A DNA stretch of 64,000 nucleotides, taken from assembly GCA_963715025.1 (NCBI GenBank), contig CAVQQQ010000002.1, forward strand, positions 868,001-932,000, given 5' to 3'. Position numbers and translations under genes: made by a program. This document shows positions 1 through 8,125 of this stretch, piece after piece; the first letter of the stretch is position 1, and every line of letters begins with the position of its first letter. Source of the stretch: DASSJT01 sp963715025 (GTDB lineage: Bacteria; Actinomycetota; Actinomycetes; Actinomycetales; Dermatophilaceae). The notes beneath the pieces were generated by a model. The model saw nothing but the letters and a program-made list of their open reading frames with translations, searched no databases and was not told the DNA's origin.

Positions 1-924
1 GGGGCCCGGATCCTCACCCGAACCCGGGTGCTGGTGGCAGGCGGTGAGGGGGTGTCGGTTCGCGACGAGCTGACCGGTGCGGTGGCGGCCATCTCGTCCC
101 GGGCGGTGGTCAATGCGGCGGGCGTATGGTCTGGTGACCTCGTCCCGGGGATCTCGCTGCGGCCCTCCCGTGGTACCCACCTGGTGCTGCGTCGACAGTC
201 GCTCGGCTCCCCCGCTGCTGCCGTGATGGCTCCGGTGCCGGGCGAGTCCACCCGGTTCGTCTTCGCCCTCCCCCAGCCGGACGGGCTGGTCTACGTCGGC
301 GTGACCGACGAACTGGTCGACGGCCCGGTCCCCGACGTGCCCGTGCCCACGGATGCCGAGGTCGACTTCCTGCTCGGGGTCATCGGAACCGCCTTCGAGC
401 GGCCGCTCTCGCGTGCTGACGTCGTGGGTGCCTATGCCGGGCTCCGGCCGCTGCTGGAGGCGGAGGGCCGCACCGCAGACCTGTCCCGCCGGCACACCGT
501 GATTACGGCGCCCTCGGGTGTGATCACGGTCACGGGTGGCAAGCTCACGACGTACCGCCGGATGGCGCAGGACGCGGTCGATGCCGCCGTCCGGCTGCGG
601 GGGCTGTCCGGCCGATCCTGCCGGACGGCATACCTCCCGCTGGTGGGCGCGGCGCCGCGCTCTGAGCTCCTCAGGGTCGACGCCCCGACCCGGCTCGTGC
701 GCCGCTACGGCACGGAGGCGCCCTTGGTGGCCGCCGGTCCCTCGTCCCGCGAGCGGATCGCCCCCGGAGTGCCGGTCACGCATGCGGAGCTGCAGTTCGG
801 GCTGACCCACGAGGGCGCCCTCGACGTCGACGACCTGCTCGACCGGCGGACCCGCGTGGGGCTCGTGCCCGCGGACCGCGCGGCCTCGGCGGCGGCGGCA
901 CGCGCGGCACTGTCAACGGTCTGA
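1..924 (+). CDS. glpD: Glycerol-3-phosphate dehydrogenase, C-terminal part
   Basis: The reading frame is open from the first base, so the 5' end lies outside the window; about 307 residues remain. The protein is the C-terminal part of an FAD-dependent glycerol-3-phosphate dehydrogenase, which oxidises glycerol 3-phosphate to dihydroxyacetone phosphate at the membrane and passes electrons to quinone. Visible family marks are VNAAGVWSGD, the segment SRGTHLVLRR and the glycine-rich TVTGGKLTTYRRMAQDAVD near residue 185. It runs convergently into nusB, with 56 bp between the two stop codons. The family assignment is firm. Confidence 0.9.
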   Translation, partial: GARILTRTRVLVAGGEGVSVRDELTGAVAAISSRAVVNAAGVWSGDLVPGISLRPSRGTHLVLRRQSLGSPAAAVMAPVPGESTRFVFALPQPDGLVYVGVTDELVDGPVPDVPVPTDAEVDFLLGVIGTAFERPLSRADVVGAYAGLRPLLEAEGRTADLSRRHTVITAPSGVITVTGGKLTTYRRMAQDAVDAAVRLRGLSGRSCRTAYLPLVGAAPRSELLRVDAPTRLVRRYGTEAPLVAAGPSSRERIAPGVPVTHAELQFGLTHEGALDVDDLLDRRTRVGLVPADRAASAAAARAALSTV

Positions 925-980
925 CCGCGCCCCACGCCAGGAGCGACCGCAGTGACCCCCGCGCTCCGGAGGGGAACGCG

Positions 981-1394
981 CTAGGCGAGGGTCGGCTTGA
1001 CCTCGGCCAGCCGGGCGAGCAGGCCGTTGACGAACTTCGGCGAGTCCTCGGTGCTCAGCGTCCGGGCCAGCTCGACCGCCTCGGCGATCGCGACCCCCTC
1101 GGGAACCCCCTCGCCATAGAGGACCTCGAAGGCGCCCAGCCGCAGGATGGCCCGGTCGACGCTCGGCATCCGCTCGAGCGACCACCCCTGGCTGTAGGTG
1201 GACAGCAGCTCGTTGATGTCGGTCCAGTGCGCGACGACCCCCTCGACGAGGTCGGCGGTGTACTGGCTCAGAGGCGCCTCTGTGACCGGCTTCGCCAGCC
1301 GCTCCGCGAGGAGGTCACGGGCGTTCACCCCACGCTGCTCGGCCTCGAACAGCAGGTCGATCGCGCGTTTGCGGGCTTTGGATCGGGCGCCCAC
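981..1394 (-). CDS. nusB: Transcription antitermination factor NusB
   Basis: A protein of 137 residues, normal for NusB, starting with GTG. NusB binds NusE (S10) on boxA RNA to make transcription of rRNA operons terminator-resistant. The N-terminus (SKARKRAIDLLFEAEQRG) and the helical segment WSLERMPSVDRAILRLGAFE followed by GVAIAEAVELARTLSTEDSPKFVNGLL are typical. It follows efp with 6 bp between the efp stop and this start, so the two are almost certainly one transcript. A boxA-like leader is present ahead of the 16S gene in this window. Confidence 0.95.
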   Translation of the reverse strand: MGARSKARKRAIDLLFEAEQRGVNARDLLAERLAKPVTEAPLSQYTADLVEGVVAHWTDINELLSTYSQGWSLERMPSVDRAILRLGAFEVLYGEGVPEGVAIAEAVELARTLSTEDSPKFVNGLLARLAEVKPTLA

Positions 1395-1400
1395 GTCAGG

Positions 1401-1961
1401 TCAGTTGACCCGGCCGAGGTAAGACCCGTCGCGCGTGTCGACCTTGACCTTGGTACCGGTCTCGAGGAACAGCGGGACCTGGATCTGGGCACCGGTCTCC
1501 AGGGTCGCCGGCTTGGTGCCCCCGGTGGAGCGGTCGCCCTGAAGCCCGGGCTCGGTGTAGGTGATCTCGAGGACGACCGACGCGGGCAGCTCGACATAGA
1601 GCACGGTGCCGTCGTGGCTCGCGACCTGGGCGCTCTGGTTCTCGAGCAGGTAGTCGGCGGCGCTGCCGACCGTGGCCTCCGGAATGTGGATCTGGTCGTA
1701 GGTCGTGCCGTCCATGAAGACGAAGTCGGTGCCGTCCTTGTAGAGGTACTGCATGTCGCGACGGTCGACGTTGGCGGTCTCGACCTTGACACCCGCGTTG
1801 AAGGTCTTGTCGACGACCTTGCCCGACAAGACGTTCTTGAGCTTGGTGCGCACGAACGCCGGGCCCTTGCCGGGCTTGACGTGCTGGAACTCCACCACAG
1901 ACCACAGCTGGCCCTCGAGGTTGAGCACCAGGCCGTTCTTCAGGTCGTTGGTCGTTGCCAC
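1401..1961 (-). CDS. efp: Elongation factor P
   Basis: Taken from the GTG at 1961, giving 186 residues, the usual EF-P length (ATTNDLKNGLVLNLEGQLW at the start). The open frame continues upstream but encodes arginine- and glycine-rich sequence unlike EF-P. EF-P binds stalled ribosomes at polyproline and promotes peptide bond formation. The KOW-like domain I carries the loop VKPGKGPAFVRTKLKN, where the lysine in PGKG is the usual position for modification. The C-terminal OB domain ends TKVKVDTRDGSYLGRVN. First gene of the efp-nusB pair; the promoter should lie in 1962-2147. Confidence 0.95.
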   Translation of the reverse strand: MATTNDLKNGLVLNLEGQLWSVVEFQHVKPGKGPAFVRTKLKNVLSGKVVDKTFNAGVKVETANVDRRDMQYLYKDGTDFVFMDGTTYDQIHIPEATVGSAADYLLENQSAQVASHDGTVLYVELPASVVLEITYTEPGLQGDRSTGGTKPATLETGAQIQVPLFLETGTKVKVDTRDGSYLGRVN

Positions 1962-2101
1962 GTTGGGTGTCGCTTTCTGGGAGAGGCGTTCGTATGCCGG
2001 GTGCGCCAGGGCGCACGCGTGTCCCCTCGCAAAGGGGTCGGAACCGGACCATCCTAACGGCTGCTGTGCCAGGCCCCGTTTCCCGCGGGTGCGGGCGCCA
2101 C

Positions 2102-2143
2102 GCCCGCCACTCCGTGCCCGCCACTCCGCGCCCGCCACTCCGA
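2102..2143. repeat. Three tandem copies of a 14-bp unit
   Basis: The unit GCCCGCCACTCCG plus one variable base occurs at 2102-2115, 2116-2129 and 2130-2143. It sits between the stop of the dioxygenase gene and the upstream region of efp. No function can be assigned; a site of slippage or strain-to-strain length variation is likely. Confidence 0.85.
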
Positions 2144-2147
2144 GAGG

Positions 2148-3042
2148 TCAGACGCCGATAGTCAGGTTGGCCACGTAGCCCGAGCCCGGCTCGCCCGTCA
2201 TGGTGGCCAGCTGGTAGATGCCGCCGTCGTTGCCGAAGACGTTGTCCGTCGCCAGAGACATTCCGGCCAGGTTCGAGAGGCTCTGCGCGTAGCCGCTGAT
2301 GGCATACGCCTCGCGGCAGGCAGCCTCAGGAAGGGCGATCTGCGAGGTCTTGACGATCGAACCGCTGCTCGTCGCCTCGCCCACCGACCGGTAGACCTCG
2401 AAGTGGATGTGCGGCCAGCGTCCGGGATAGGCACCAGGGAAGATGCTGGCAAACGTGGCCGTCCCCGACCCATTGGTCGGCTGCACGCCGCGCAGGTAGT
2501 TCTCGTCCTCCAGTCCCTGGCTGTACATCGAGTACTCCCCGTTGATGTCGCAGTGCCAGAGGTACACCGCAGCACCGGACAGGGCCGAGTAGCCGTTGGC
2601 GGCGCTGGTGACGGTGAGGTTGACGGTCAGCGGTATGCCGGTGGCCCGGGTCGACGACGGGCCGAAGCTGGACGTGATGTCCCGGCGCACAATGCCGGAC
2701 TCGTCCAGGGCGTTGGCCCCGTTGGACCCGTCGCCCGGGTACGGCCCGGCGGTCTCGTCAGGGACCTCCGCCGCCGGTTCGCGACTTCCCCGCGGGCGAC
2801 GCCGACGACCCGGTACCTGTCGACGTGGTCGACGAGGACGTTCCCGCGGCCCCCGTCGTGGCTCCGCCCACGTCGTCCGACGAGCACCCGACCAGCGCGA
2901 GGAGGCCGGCACCGCCGAGCAGCCCGAGTGCCTGGCGACGGTGCAGCAGCGTGCCGAGGTCTGCCTTGAGGCCGAGGTCGTGGCGGCCAGGGGCATGGTC
3001 GTAGGTGCGCTTGGCGCTGGTGTCGGCCTGGTCATCGGTCAT
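2148..3042 (-). pseudogene. Secreted intradiol ring-cleavage dioxygenase-like protein, frameshifted
   Basis: Two adjoining frames make one protein. The first, from the ATG at 3042, has a twin-arginine/lipoprotein signal (HRRQALGLLGGAGLLALVGC) and an Ser/Thr-rich linker, and stops at 2758. The second carries PDETAGPYPGDGSNG, the iron-site region LWHCDINGEYS and GRWPHIHFEVY, and ends at 2148. Joining them needs a +1 change around 2760-2830, in GC-rich low-complexity sequence. The total of 895 bp is one base over a multiple of three. Members of this family are exported proteins related to catechol dioxygenases. Either the gene is newly broken, a base was miscalled, or the ribosome slips. It sits between aroB and efp where many actinobacteria keep aroQ or pepQ. 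Confidence 0.75.
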
Positions 3043-3182
3043 GACCAGGAGTCTGCCCTCGGGCGCCGGCCGGCGTCTGTGGCCCTGCTGAGGGTTGCCT
3101 GTGCGCACCTGACCGGCCCGGGCTACGGCCATGGTGCGCGGGGCACCGTCGGGCCGTTCATGGGGCGCCGGGCCGCGTCCGC

Positions 3183-3512
3183 TCACATCGGGATGTCGAC
3201 GAGCTCGTAGATCTCGACGCAGAACTGGCTGCCACCGTCGGCGAGGAACGGGTGGCCGTCGCACAGCGCGCGGGCCGCGTCCAGGCTGTCGGCCGTGACC
3301 AGCGTGTAGCCGTTGAGGTCGCTACCCGGCCCGGTCGCTCCCTCGCCGTCGACCGCGCTGCGCGCGCCGAACGGTTTGCCGAGGTCGGTGAGCGCGTCGC
3401 CGACCTTCGCCATCCAGGCATTCCACGCCGCCATCTGGGCGTCGTTCTGCTCGGGTGTCATGTCCTCGATGGGCGTGGCCGGCCCCCGGTAGAGCAGGAT
3501 GTAGTTTGCCAT
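3183..3512 (-). CDS. YCII-related (DGPF) domain protein
   Basis: A protein of 109 residues from the ATG at 3512, chosen because AGGAGG lies six bases upstream. It starts MANYILLYRGP and contains GPGSDLNGYTLVTADSLDAA and ALCDGHPFLADGG, the pattern of the YCII/DGPF family of small dimeric alpha-beta barrel proteins. Members have no single agreed function; some lie next to ECF sigma factors, but none is visible here. It is transcribed toward the dioxygenase gene, 141 bp away. Confidence 0.85.
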   Translation of the reverse strand: MANYILLYRGPATPIEDMTPEQNDAQMAAWNAWMAKVGDALTDLGKPFGARSAVDGEGATGPGSDLNGYTLVTADSLDAARALCDGHPFLADGGSQFCVEIYELVDIPM

Positions 3513-3679
3513 CTCGACCTCCTCGCATGTGGGGCGCGTCGTCGTGTCCCACTGGCGACGCACGGCGGCGTCGCGTGCTCAGTCTGCCTGCACGAGGGCA
3601 TGACCTGCTCCACCGATTGGCGTACTCGATCTCCGCCGCCGCGCGCCGATCGAGCGCGGTCGAGCCGGGTGCCACGGCG

Positions 3680-4825
3680 TCAGCAGAGCCGTACTGGCTG
3701 CCCGGCGATGTCGCGGCTGATCTCGACATACGCCGCGTGGAGCAGCGCGGGATCGGGACCCTCGAGCCGGGATGGCCGGCCGATGGCGTCGAGCACGACG
3801 AACCGCAGCAGGGAGCCCCGGGACTTCTTGTCGCGCTTCATCGCCTCCAGCAGCTGGGGCCACCGGTCACCGCGATAGCTCACGGGCAAGCCGACGGCGG
3901 ACAGGATCGCGCGGTGCCGCTCGACCTCGGCGTCGGACAGCCGGCCGGCCAGCCGTGCGAGCTCCGCCGCGTAGACCATGCCGATGCTGACCGCAGCGCC
4001 ATGCCGGAACTGGTAGCGCTCAACCTGCTCGATCGCGTGCCCCAGCGTGTGTCCGTAGTTGAGGATCTCCCGCAGCGAGGCCTCGCGGAGGTCCTGGGCC
4101 ACGACGTCGGCCTTCACCTGGATCGCGCGCTCGATGAGCTCGCGCACGTGTTGCCCGTCGGGGCGGCGCACCCCTGTTGGGTCGCTCTCGACCACGTCGA
4201 GGATGACCGGGTCGGCGATGAAGCCGCACTTGACCACTTCGGCCAGACCAGCGACGAACTCGTGCTCGGGCAACGTCTCGAGGGTGGCGAGGTCGCACAG
4301 GACCCCCACAGGGGGGTGGAAGGCCCCCACGAGGTTCTTTCCCTCTGGCGTGTTGATGCCGGTCTTGCCGCCCACGGCCGCGTCGACCATCGCCAAGAGT
4401 GTCGTGGGCACGTGGACGACCCGCACGCCCCGCAGCCAGGTGGCCGCGACGAACCCGCCCAGGTCCGTCACGGTGCCGCCGCCGACCGCCACGATCGCGT
4501 CGGATCGGGTTAAGCCGGCCTGGCCGAGGACCCCCCACAGGAAGGAGGCGACCTGCGCGGTCTTGGCCTCCTCCGCGTCGGGCACCTCAGCGGCATACGC
4601 CTCGAAGCCACGGGCGGCGAGGTCTTCCCGCACTGCCTCCCCCGTCACGGCGAGAGCATGCGGGTGGATGACCAGCACCCGCTGGACTCCGTCGCCGATG
4701 AGTCCCGGCAGCTCGGCGAGCAGACCGGTGCCGACCACCACGTCGTAGTCGCCGCCAACGCTGATCCGTGTGGGCCCGACGCCGGCCCCCTCGCGGACGC
4801 CGTCGCGGACGGCCCCGGGGCTCAC
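3680..4825 (-). CDS. aroB: 3-dehydroquinate synthase
   Basis: A protein of 381 residues from a GTG that overlaps the aroK stop (GTGA), slightly longer than the usual 360-370. It converts DAHP to 3-dehydroquinate, the second step of the shikimate pathway, using NAD and a metal. Visible are IVAVGGGTVTDLGGFVAATW, PTTLLAMVDAAVGGKTGIN, the metal-site segment GLAEVVKCGFI, and NYGHTLGHAIEQ with the zinc histidine. It is the last gene of the aroC-aroK-aroB run. No aroQ (dehydroquinase) follows it, so that enzyme must be encoded elsewhere. Confidence 0.96.
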   Translation of the reverse strand: MSPGAVRDGVREGAGVGPTRISVGGDYDVVVGTGLLAELPGLIGDGVQRVLVIHPHALAVTGEAVREDLAARGFEAYAAEVPDAEEAKTAQVASFLWGVLGQAGLTRSDAIVAVGGGTVTDLGGFVAATWLRGVRVVHVPTTLLAMVDAAVGGKTGINTPEGKNLVGAFHPPVGVLCDLATLETLPEHEFVAGLAEVVKCGFIADPVILDVVESDPTGVRRPDGQHVRELIERAIQVKADVVAQDLREASLREILNYGHTLGHAIEQVERYQFRHGAAVSIGMVYAAELARLAGRLSDAEVERHRAILSAVGLPVSYRGDRWPQLLEAMKRDKKSRGSLLRFVVLDAIGRPSRLEGPDPALLHAAYVEISRDIAGQPVRLC

Positions 4826-5352
4826 TGCAGCGCCTCCAGCAGCCCGAGGATCTCGTCGACGATCTCCCCAGGATCCCGTCCGGCCGTGTCCACCCGGTGG
4901 GTCGCCAGGGCCTCGTAGACCGGGCGCCGACTGCCCATCATCGCGGTCCACTGCTGCCGGGGGTTCACCATGAGCAGGGGGCGGCTGGTCGCGAAGCCGA
5001 CCCGCTTGGCAGCGTCCGCGATGCCGACGTCGAGGAAGATCACTGTGTGCGCGCCCAGCGCCTCCCCCACGGCTGCCTCGATCGGGGCGCCGCCGCCGAG
5101 GGCCAGCACGCCGGGATGCGATTCGAGGACACGCAGGACCTCGGCCCGCTCCAGCGCCCGGAAGTACGGCTCGCCTTCGTCGACGAAGATGTCGGCGATG
5201 CGGCGTCCCTCGGCCGCCTCGATGGCCGCGTCCGTGTCGTGGAACGACACGCCGAGCGCCTCCGCGAGGAGCTCTCCGATCGTCGTCTTGCCGGCGCCCG
5301 GCGGCCCGATCAGGACGACGAGCGGGCGCGAGGTCGCCTCGGAACCGGTCAC
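4822..5352 (-). CDS. aroK: Shikimate kinase
   Basis: A protein of 176 residues, typical for AroK. The start chosen is the GTG at 5352, whose last base pair begins the aroC stop (GTGA), matching the coupling used by its neighbours; the GTG one codon upstream is also possible. It phosphorylates shikimate at O3 with ATP. The P-loop GPPGAGKTTIGE is near residues 16-27, the shikimate-binding Asp is in FHDTDAAIE, and GGGAPIE is the second substrate loop. Confidence 0.95.
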   Translation of the reverse strand: MTGSEATSRPLVVLIGPPGAGKTTIGELLAEALGVSFHDTDAAIEAAEGRRIADIFVDEGEPYFRALERAEVLRVLESHPGVLALGGGAPIEAAVGEALGAHTVIFLDVGIADAAKRVGFATSRPLLMVNPRQQWTAMMGSRRPVYEALATHRVDTAGRDPGEIVDEILGLLEALQ

Positions 5353-6572
5353 CACGTGCGCATCCCCTCGGGGATGGAGGCGAGGTATGCCGCGTGGTTG
5401 CGTGCGGTCTCGGCGACCGAGTCGCCGCCGAACTTCTCCAGGCAGGCCTCGGCCAGCACCAAGGCCACCATGGCCTCGGCGACCACGCCTGCAGCCGGCA
5501 CGGCGCAAACGTCCGATCGCTGGTGGATGGCCTTCGCGGGCTCCGCACCTGCCACGTCGACCGTGTCGAGCGAGCGCGGCACCGTGCTGATCGGCTTCAT
5601 TGCCGCCCGCACCCGCAGCACGTCTCCGGTCGACATGCCTCCCTCCGTGCCACCGGCCCGGCCCGTGCGCCGTCGGATCGTGCCGGCCTCGTCACGCTCC
5701 ATCTCGTCGTGGGCAGCCGAGCCCCGGCGGGCGGCCGTGCGGAAGCCGTCACCGACCTCGACGCCCTTGATCGCCTGGATGCTCATGAGCGCCCCTGCGA
5801 GCCGCGCATCGAGCCGGCGGTCCCAGTGGACGTGCGAGCCGAGGCCTGGCGGCAGCCCGTAGGCCAACACCTCGACGACCCCGCCGAGGGTGTCCCCGTC
5901 CTTGCGCGCCGCCTCGACCTCGGCGACCATCGCCGCCGAGCCCGAGCCGTCGAGCGCCCGGACCGGGTCGGCGTCGAGCACGTCGACGTGGTCCGGGGTC
6001 GGCACGCGGGCCTCGTCGGAGACCGAAGCAGCCCCGATGGCGACGGTGTGAGAGATGACCCGGATGCCGTAGGCCTGGCGCAGCAGCCGGGCCGCCACCT
6101 CACCCAAGGCGACGCGGGCCGCCGTCTCGCGCGCCGAGGCCCGCTCGAGCACCGGCCGGGCGTCGTCGAAGCCGTACTTCTGCATGCCCACGAGGTCGGC
6201 GTGACCCGGCCGAGGGCGCGTGAGCGGCCGGTTCCGGCCGATCTCCTGGGGGGCGTTGGCGTCGTCGGCAGCCGCGAAGGCCTCCTCGGACACCGGGTCC
6301 CCGCTCATGACCGTCTGCCACTTGGGCCACTCGCTGTTGCCGATGCGGATGGCCACAGGAGACCCCATCGTGACGCCGTGTCGGACGCCACCGAGGAAGT
6401 CCACCTCGTCCTGCTCGAACGTCATGCGGGCGCCGCGGCCGAATCCGAGCCGTCTGCGGGCGAGGGCAGCGGACACATCGGACGTGGTGACTTCGATGCC
6501 TGCGGGCAGGCCCTCGATCGTCGCGACCAGAGCCGGCCCGTGGGACTCACCGGCGGTCAGCCAACGCAGCAT
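5349..6572 (-). CDS. aroC: Chorismate synthase
   Basis: A protein of 407 residues starting MLRWLTAGESHGPALVATIEG, the textbook AroC N-terminus. It forms chorismate from EPSP with reduced FMN. The signatures GIEVTTSDVSAALARRRLGFGRG, RPGHADLVGMQKYG, SARETAARVALGEVAARL and DSVAETARNHAAYLASIPEG are all present. It heads the coupled aroC-aroK-aroB run, 24 bp downstream of the prepilin peptidase stop. Confidence 0.97.
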   Translation of the reverse strand: MLRWLTAGESHGPALVATIEGLPAGIEVTTSDVSAALARRRLGFGRGARMTFEQDEVDFLGGVRHGVTMGSPVAIRIGNSEWPKWQTVMSGDPVSEEAFAAADDANAPQEIGRNRPLTRPRPGHADLVGMQKYGFDDARPVLERASARETAARVALGEVAARLLRQAYGIRVISHTVAIGAASVSDEARVPTPDHVDVLDADPVRALDGSGSAAMVAEVEAARKDGDTLGGVVEVLAYGLPPGLGSHVHWDRRLDARLAGALMSIQAIKGVEVGDGFRTAARRGSAAHDEMERDEAGTIRRRTGRAGGTEGGMSTGDVLRVRAAMKPISTVPRSLDTVDVAGAEPAKAIHQRSDVCAVPAAGVVAEAMVALVLAEACLEKFGGDSVAETARNHAAYLASIPEGMRTW

Positions 6573-6596
6573 GCCCGAGATCCTGCCACGCGGCGC

Positions 6597-7304
6597 TCAG
6601 CCGACGGCCGCCGCGGTCACCATCTGGAAGTCCAGCGCCAGTGCCACGAACGACCCGATGAGCAGGGCCGGACCATAGGCGATGTGGCCGCGCAGCCCGA
6701 CGCGGCGCAGCAGCACGAGGAGCAGCGCCACCACCCCCCCGATCAGGAACGCCGCGAGCACGGCGCTCACTGCGAGCCACGGGCTGAGCCACCCCATGGC
6801 CAGACCGATCAGGCCGGAGAGCTTCACGTCGCCGAAGCCCATGGCGTCGGGCGACAACCAGGCCATCACGTAGAAGAGGGCGAAGAGGCCCGCCATGGAG
6901 GCCAGCGCGGCCACCGCCCGCCCCCACTCGCCCGCCGACACCGTGGGAACGGCGAGGAGCGCGAGCAGCGCTGGGTAGCCGGGCAGGACGAGCCCGTCGG
7001 GGAGGCGGTGGACGTCCAGGTCGATCCAGGCGAGGCAGACCGCAAGCCAGGCAAAGCAGAGGTATGCCGGGAGGGCCGCCCAGGCCGCCAGGTCACCGAT
7101 GCGCCAGGCCAGGAAGCCCCACAGCAGGCCGAGGGCGACCGCAGGCCACCACGCCCATTGCCGCGCCGGTCGGGTGGACTCGTCGTCGAGCCGGTAGCCC
7201 CGCGTGGCGAGCCTCCGCCCCGTATGCCACCCGAGTGCCGCCCCTGCCAGGGCCAGGACCACGACCGCCCAGACAGGCGCGTCGCCCCCGGCGAGCCGGA
7301 TCAC
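6597..7304 (-). CDS. Type IV prepilin peptidase (A24 family)
   Basis: A polytopic membrane protein of 235 residues. The two aspartates of the active site are visible: CLAWIDLDVHRLPD (about residue 93) and MGFGDVKLSGLIGLAMG (about residue 157). The family cleaves the leader from type IV prepilins; this one lacks an N-terminal methyltransferase domain with zinc cysteines. The GTG start overlaps the aroE stop (GTGA). No pilin or tad genes lie in the window, so its substrates are encoded elsewhere. Its place between aroE and aroC is seen in other actinobacteria. Confidence 0.88.
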   Translation of the reverse strand: MIRLAGGDAPVWAVVVLALAGAALGWHTGRRLATRGYRLDDESTRPARQWAWWPAVALGLLWGFLAWRIGDLAAWAALPAYLCFAWLAVCLAWIDLDVHRLPDGLVLPGYPALLALLAVPTVSAGEWGRAVAALASMAGLFALFYVMAWLSPDAMGFGDVKLSGLIGLAMGWLSPWLAVSAVLAAFLIGGVVALLLVLLRRVGLRGHIAYGPALLIGSFVALALDFQMVTAAAVG

Positions 7305-8125
7305 CGGCCCAGCCGGGCTCGGCCTGCCGCCAGCATCGCCTCGACCGGGGGCTCGAGGCCGGTCATCAGCCGCACCTGCTCAGCCGCCTGGTGCACGAGC
7401 ATCTCGAGGCCGGAAACGACTCGCATGCCCGCCCGCTGAGCAGCGGCTGCCAGTGGGGTCGGCCACCCGGCATACACCACATCCAGCAGCACGCCCGCCC
7501 GGGAGGCAGGCACGAACGCGGCAGCAGCCGCTCCCCCCGCTGGCGGCAGGGTGCTGACCACCAGCGGATCACCTCCGGCGGGCCACTCGCTGAGCGGCAC
7601 GTAGACGACCTCGAGGCTCCCTTCTGCCACGCACCCGACCCGCGCGCGCCGCGGGCGCGTGCGGGCGGCGACCCGCACGCGCCGGAGCCCGAGGCGGCTC
7701 AGAGCCTGGAGCGCCGAACGCGAAGTGGCGCCCGAACCGAGGATGGTGGCGCTCCCCCCGTGCGCCACGCCGGTGAGCGCCGCCTCGATGCCGTGAACGT
7801 CGGTGTTGTCCCCGAGCCAGGTGCCGTCCGGCCGCCGGACCAGGGTGTTGATGGCTCCGGTGAGGCCGGCCACCTCCGTGACGTCGTCGGCAACGGCGAA
7901 CGCGGCCTCCTTGAGCGGCATGGTCAGGCTGAGCCCGCGCCAGGACTCGTCGAGGCCCGCGACAAAGCCCGCGAGCTCGTCCTCGTGCACCTCGTGGGCC
8001 GTGTACTCCCATTCGGCCAGGGACAGCGCAGCGTAGGCCGCGCGGTGCAGGACCGGCGACAGCGAGTGCGAGATCGGCGCGCCAAGGACGCCCGCCCTCA
8101 GCACTTGTCGCGGTGGGCGGCGCAC
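7301..8125 (-). CDS. aroE: Shikimate dehydrogenase
   Basis: A protein of 274 residues from the ATG at 8125; a GTG at 8104 (VLRAGVLG) would give a protein nearer the family start. It reduces 3-dehydroshikimate with NADPH. Seen are GAPISHSLSPVLHRAAY (shikimate site), SLTMPLKEAAF with the catalytic lysine, GAINTLVRR, GDNTDVHGIEAAL and the nucleotide-binding ILGSGATSRSALQAL. The start overlaps the 3' end of mltG. The segment TRPRRARVGCVAEG is lower in similarity to the family. Confidence 0.93.
   Translation of the reverse strand: MRRPPRQVLRAGVLGAPISHSLSPVLHRAAYAALSLAEWEYTAHEVHEDELAGFVAGLDESWRGLSLTMPLKEAAFAVADDVTEVAGLTGAINTLVRRPDGTWLGDNTDVHGIEAALTGVAHGGSATILGSGATSRSALQALSRLGLRRVRVAARTRPRRARVGCVAEGSLEVVYVPLSEWPAGGDPLVVSTLPPAGGAAAAAFVPASRAGVLLDVVYAGWPTPLAAAAQRAGMRVVSGLEMLVHQAAEQVRLMTGLEPPVEAMLAAGRARLGR

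Noticed and set aside
5394..7439. A 681-codon plus-strand open frame opposite aroC and the prepilin peptidase
   Set aside because: Shadow of two well-supported genes; composition is biased to Arg, Gly, Asp and His with no motif.
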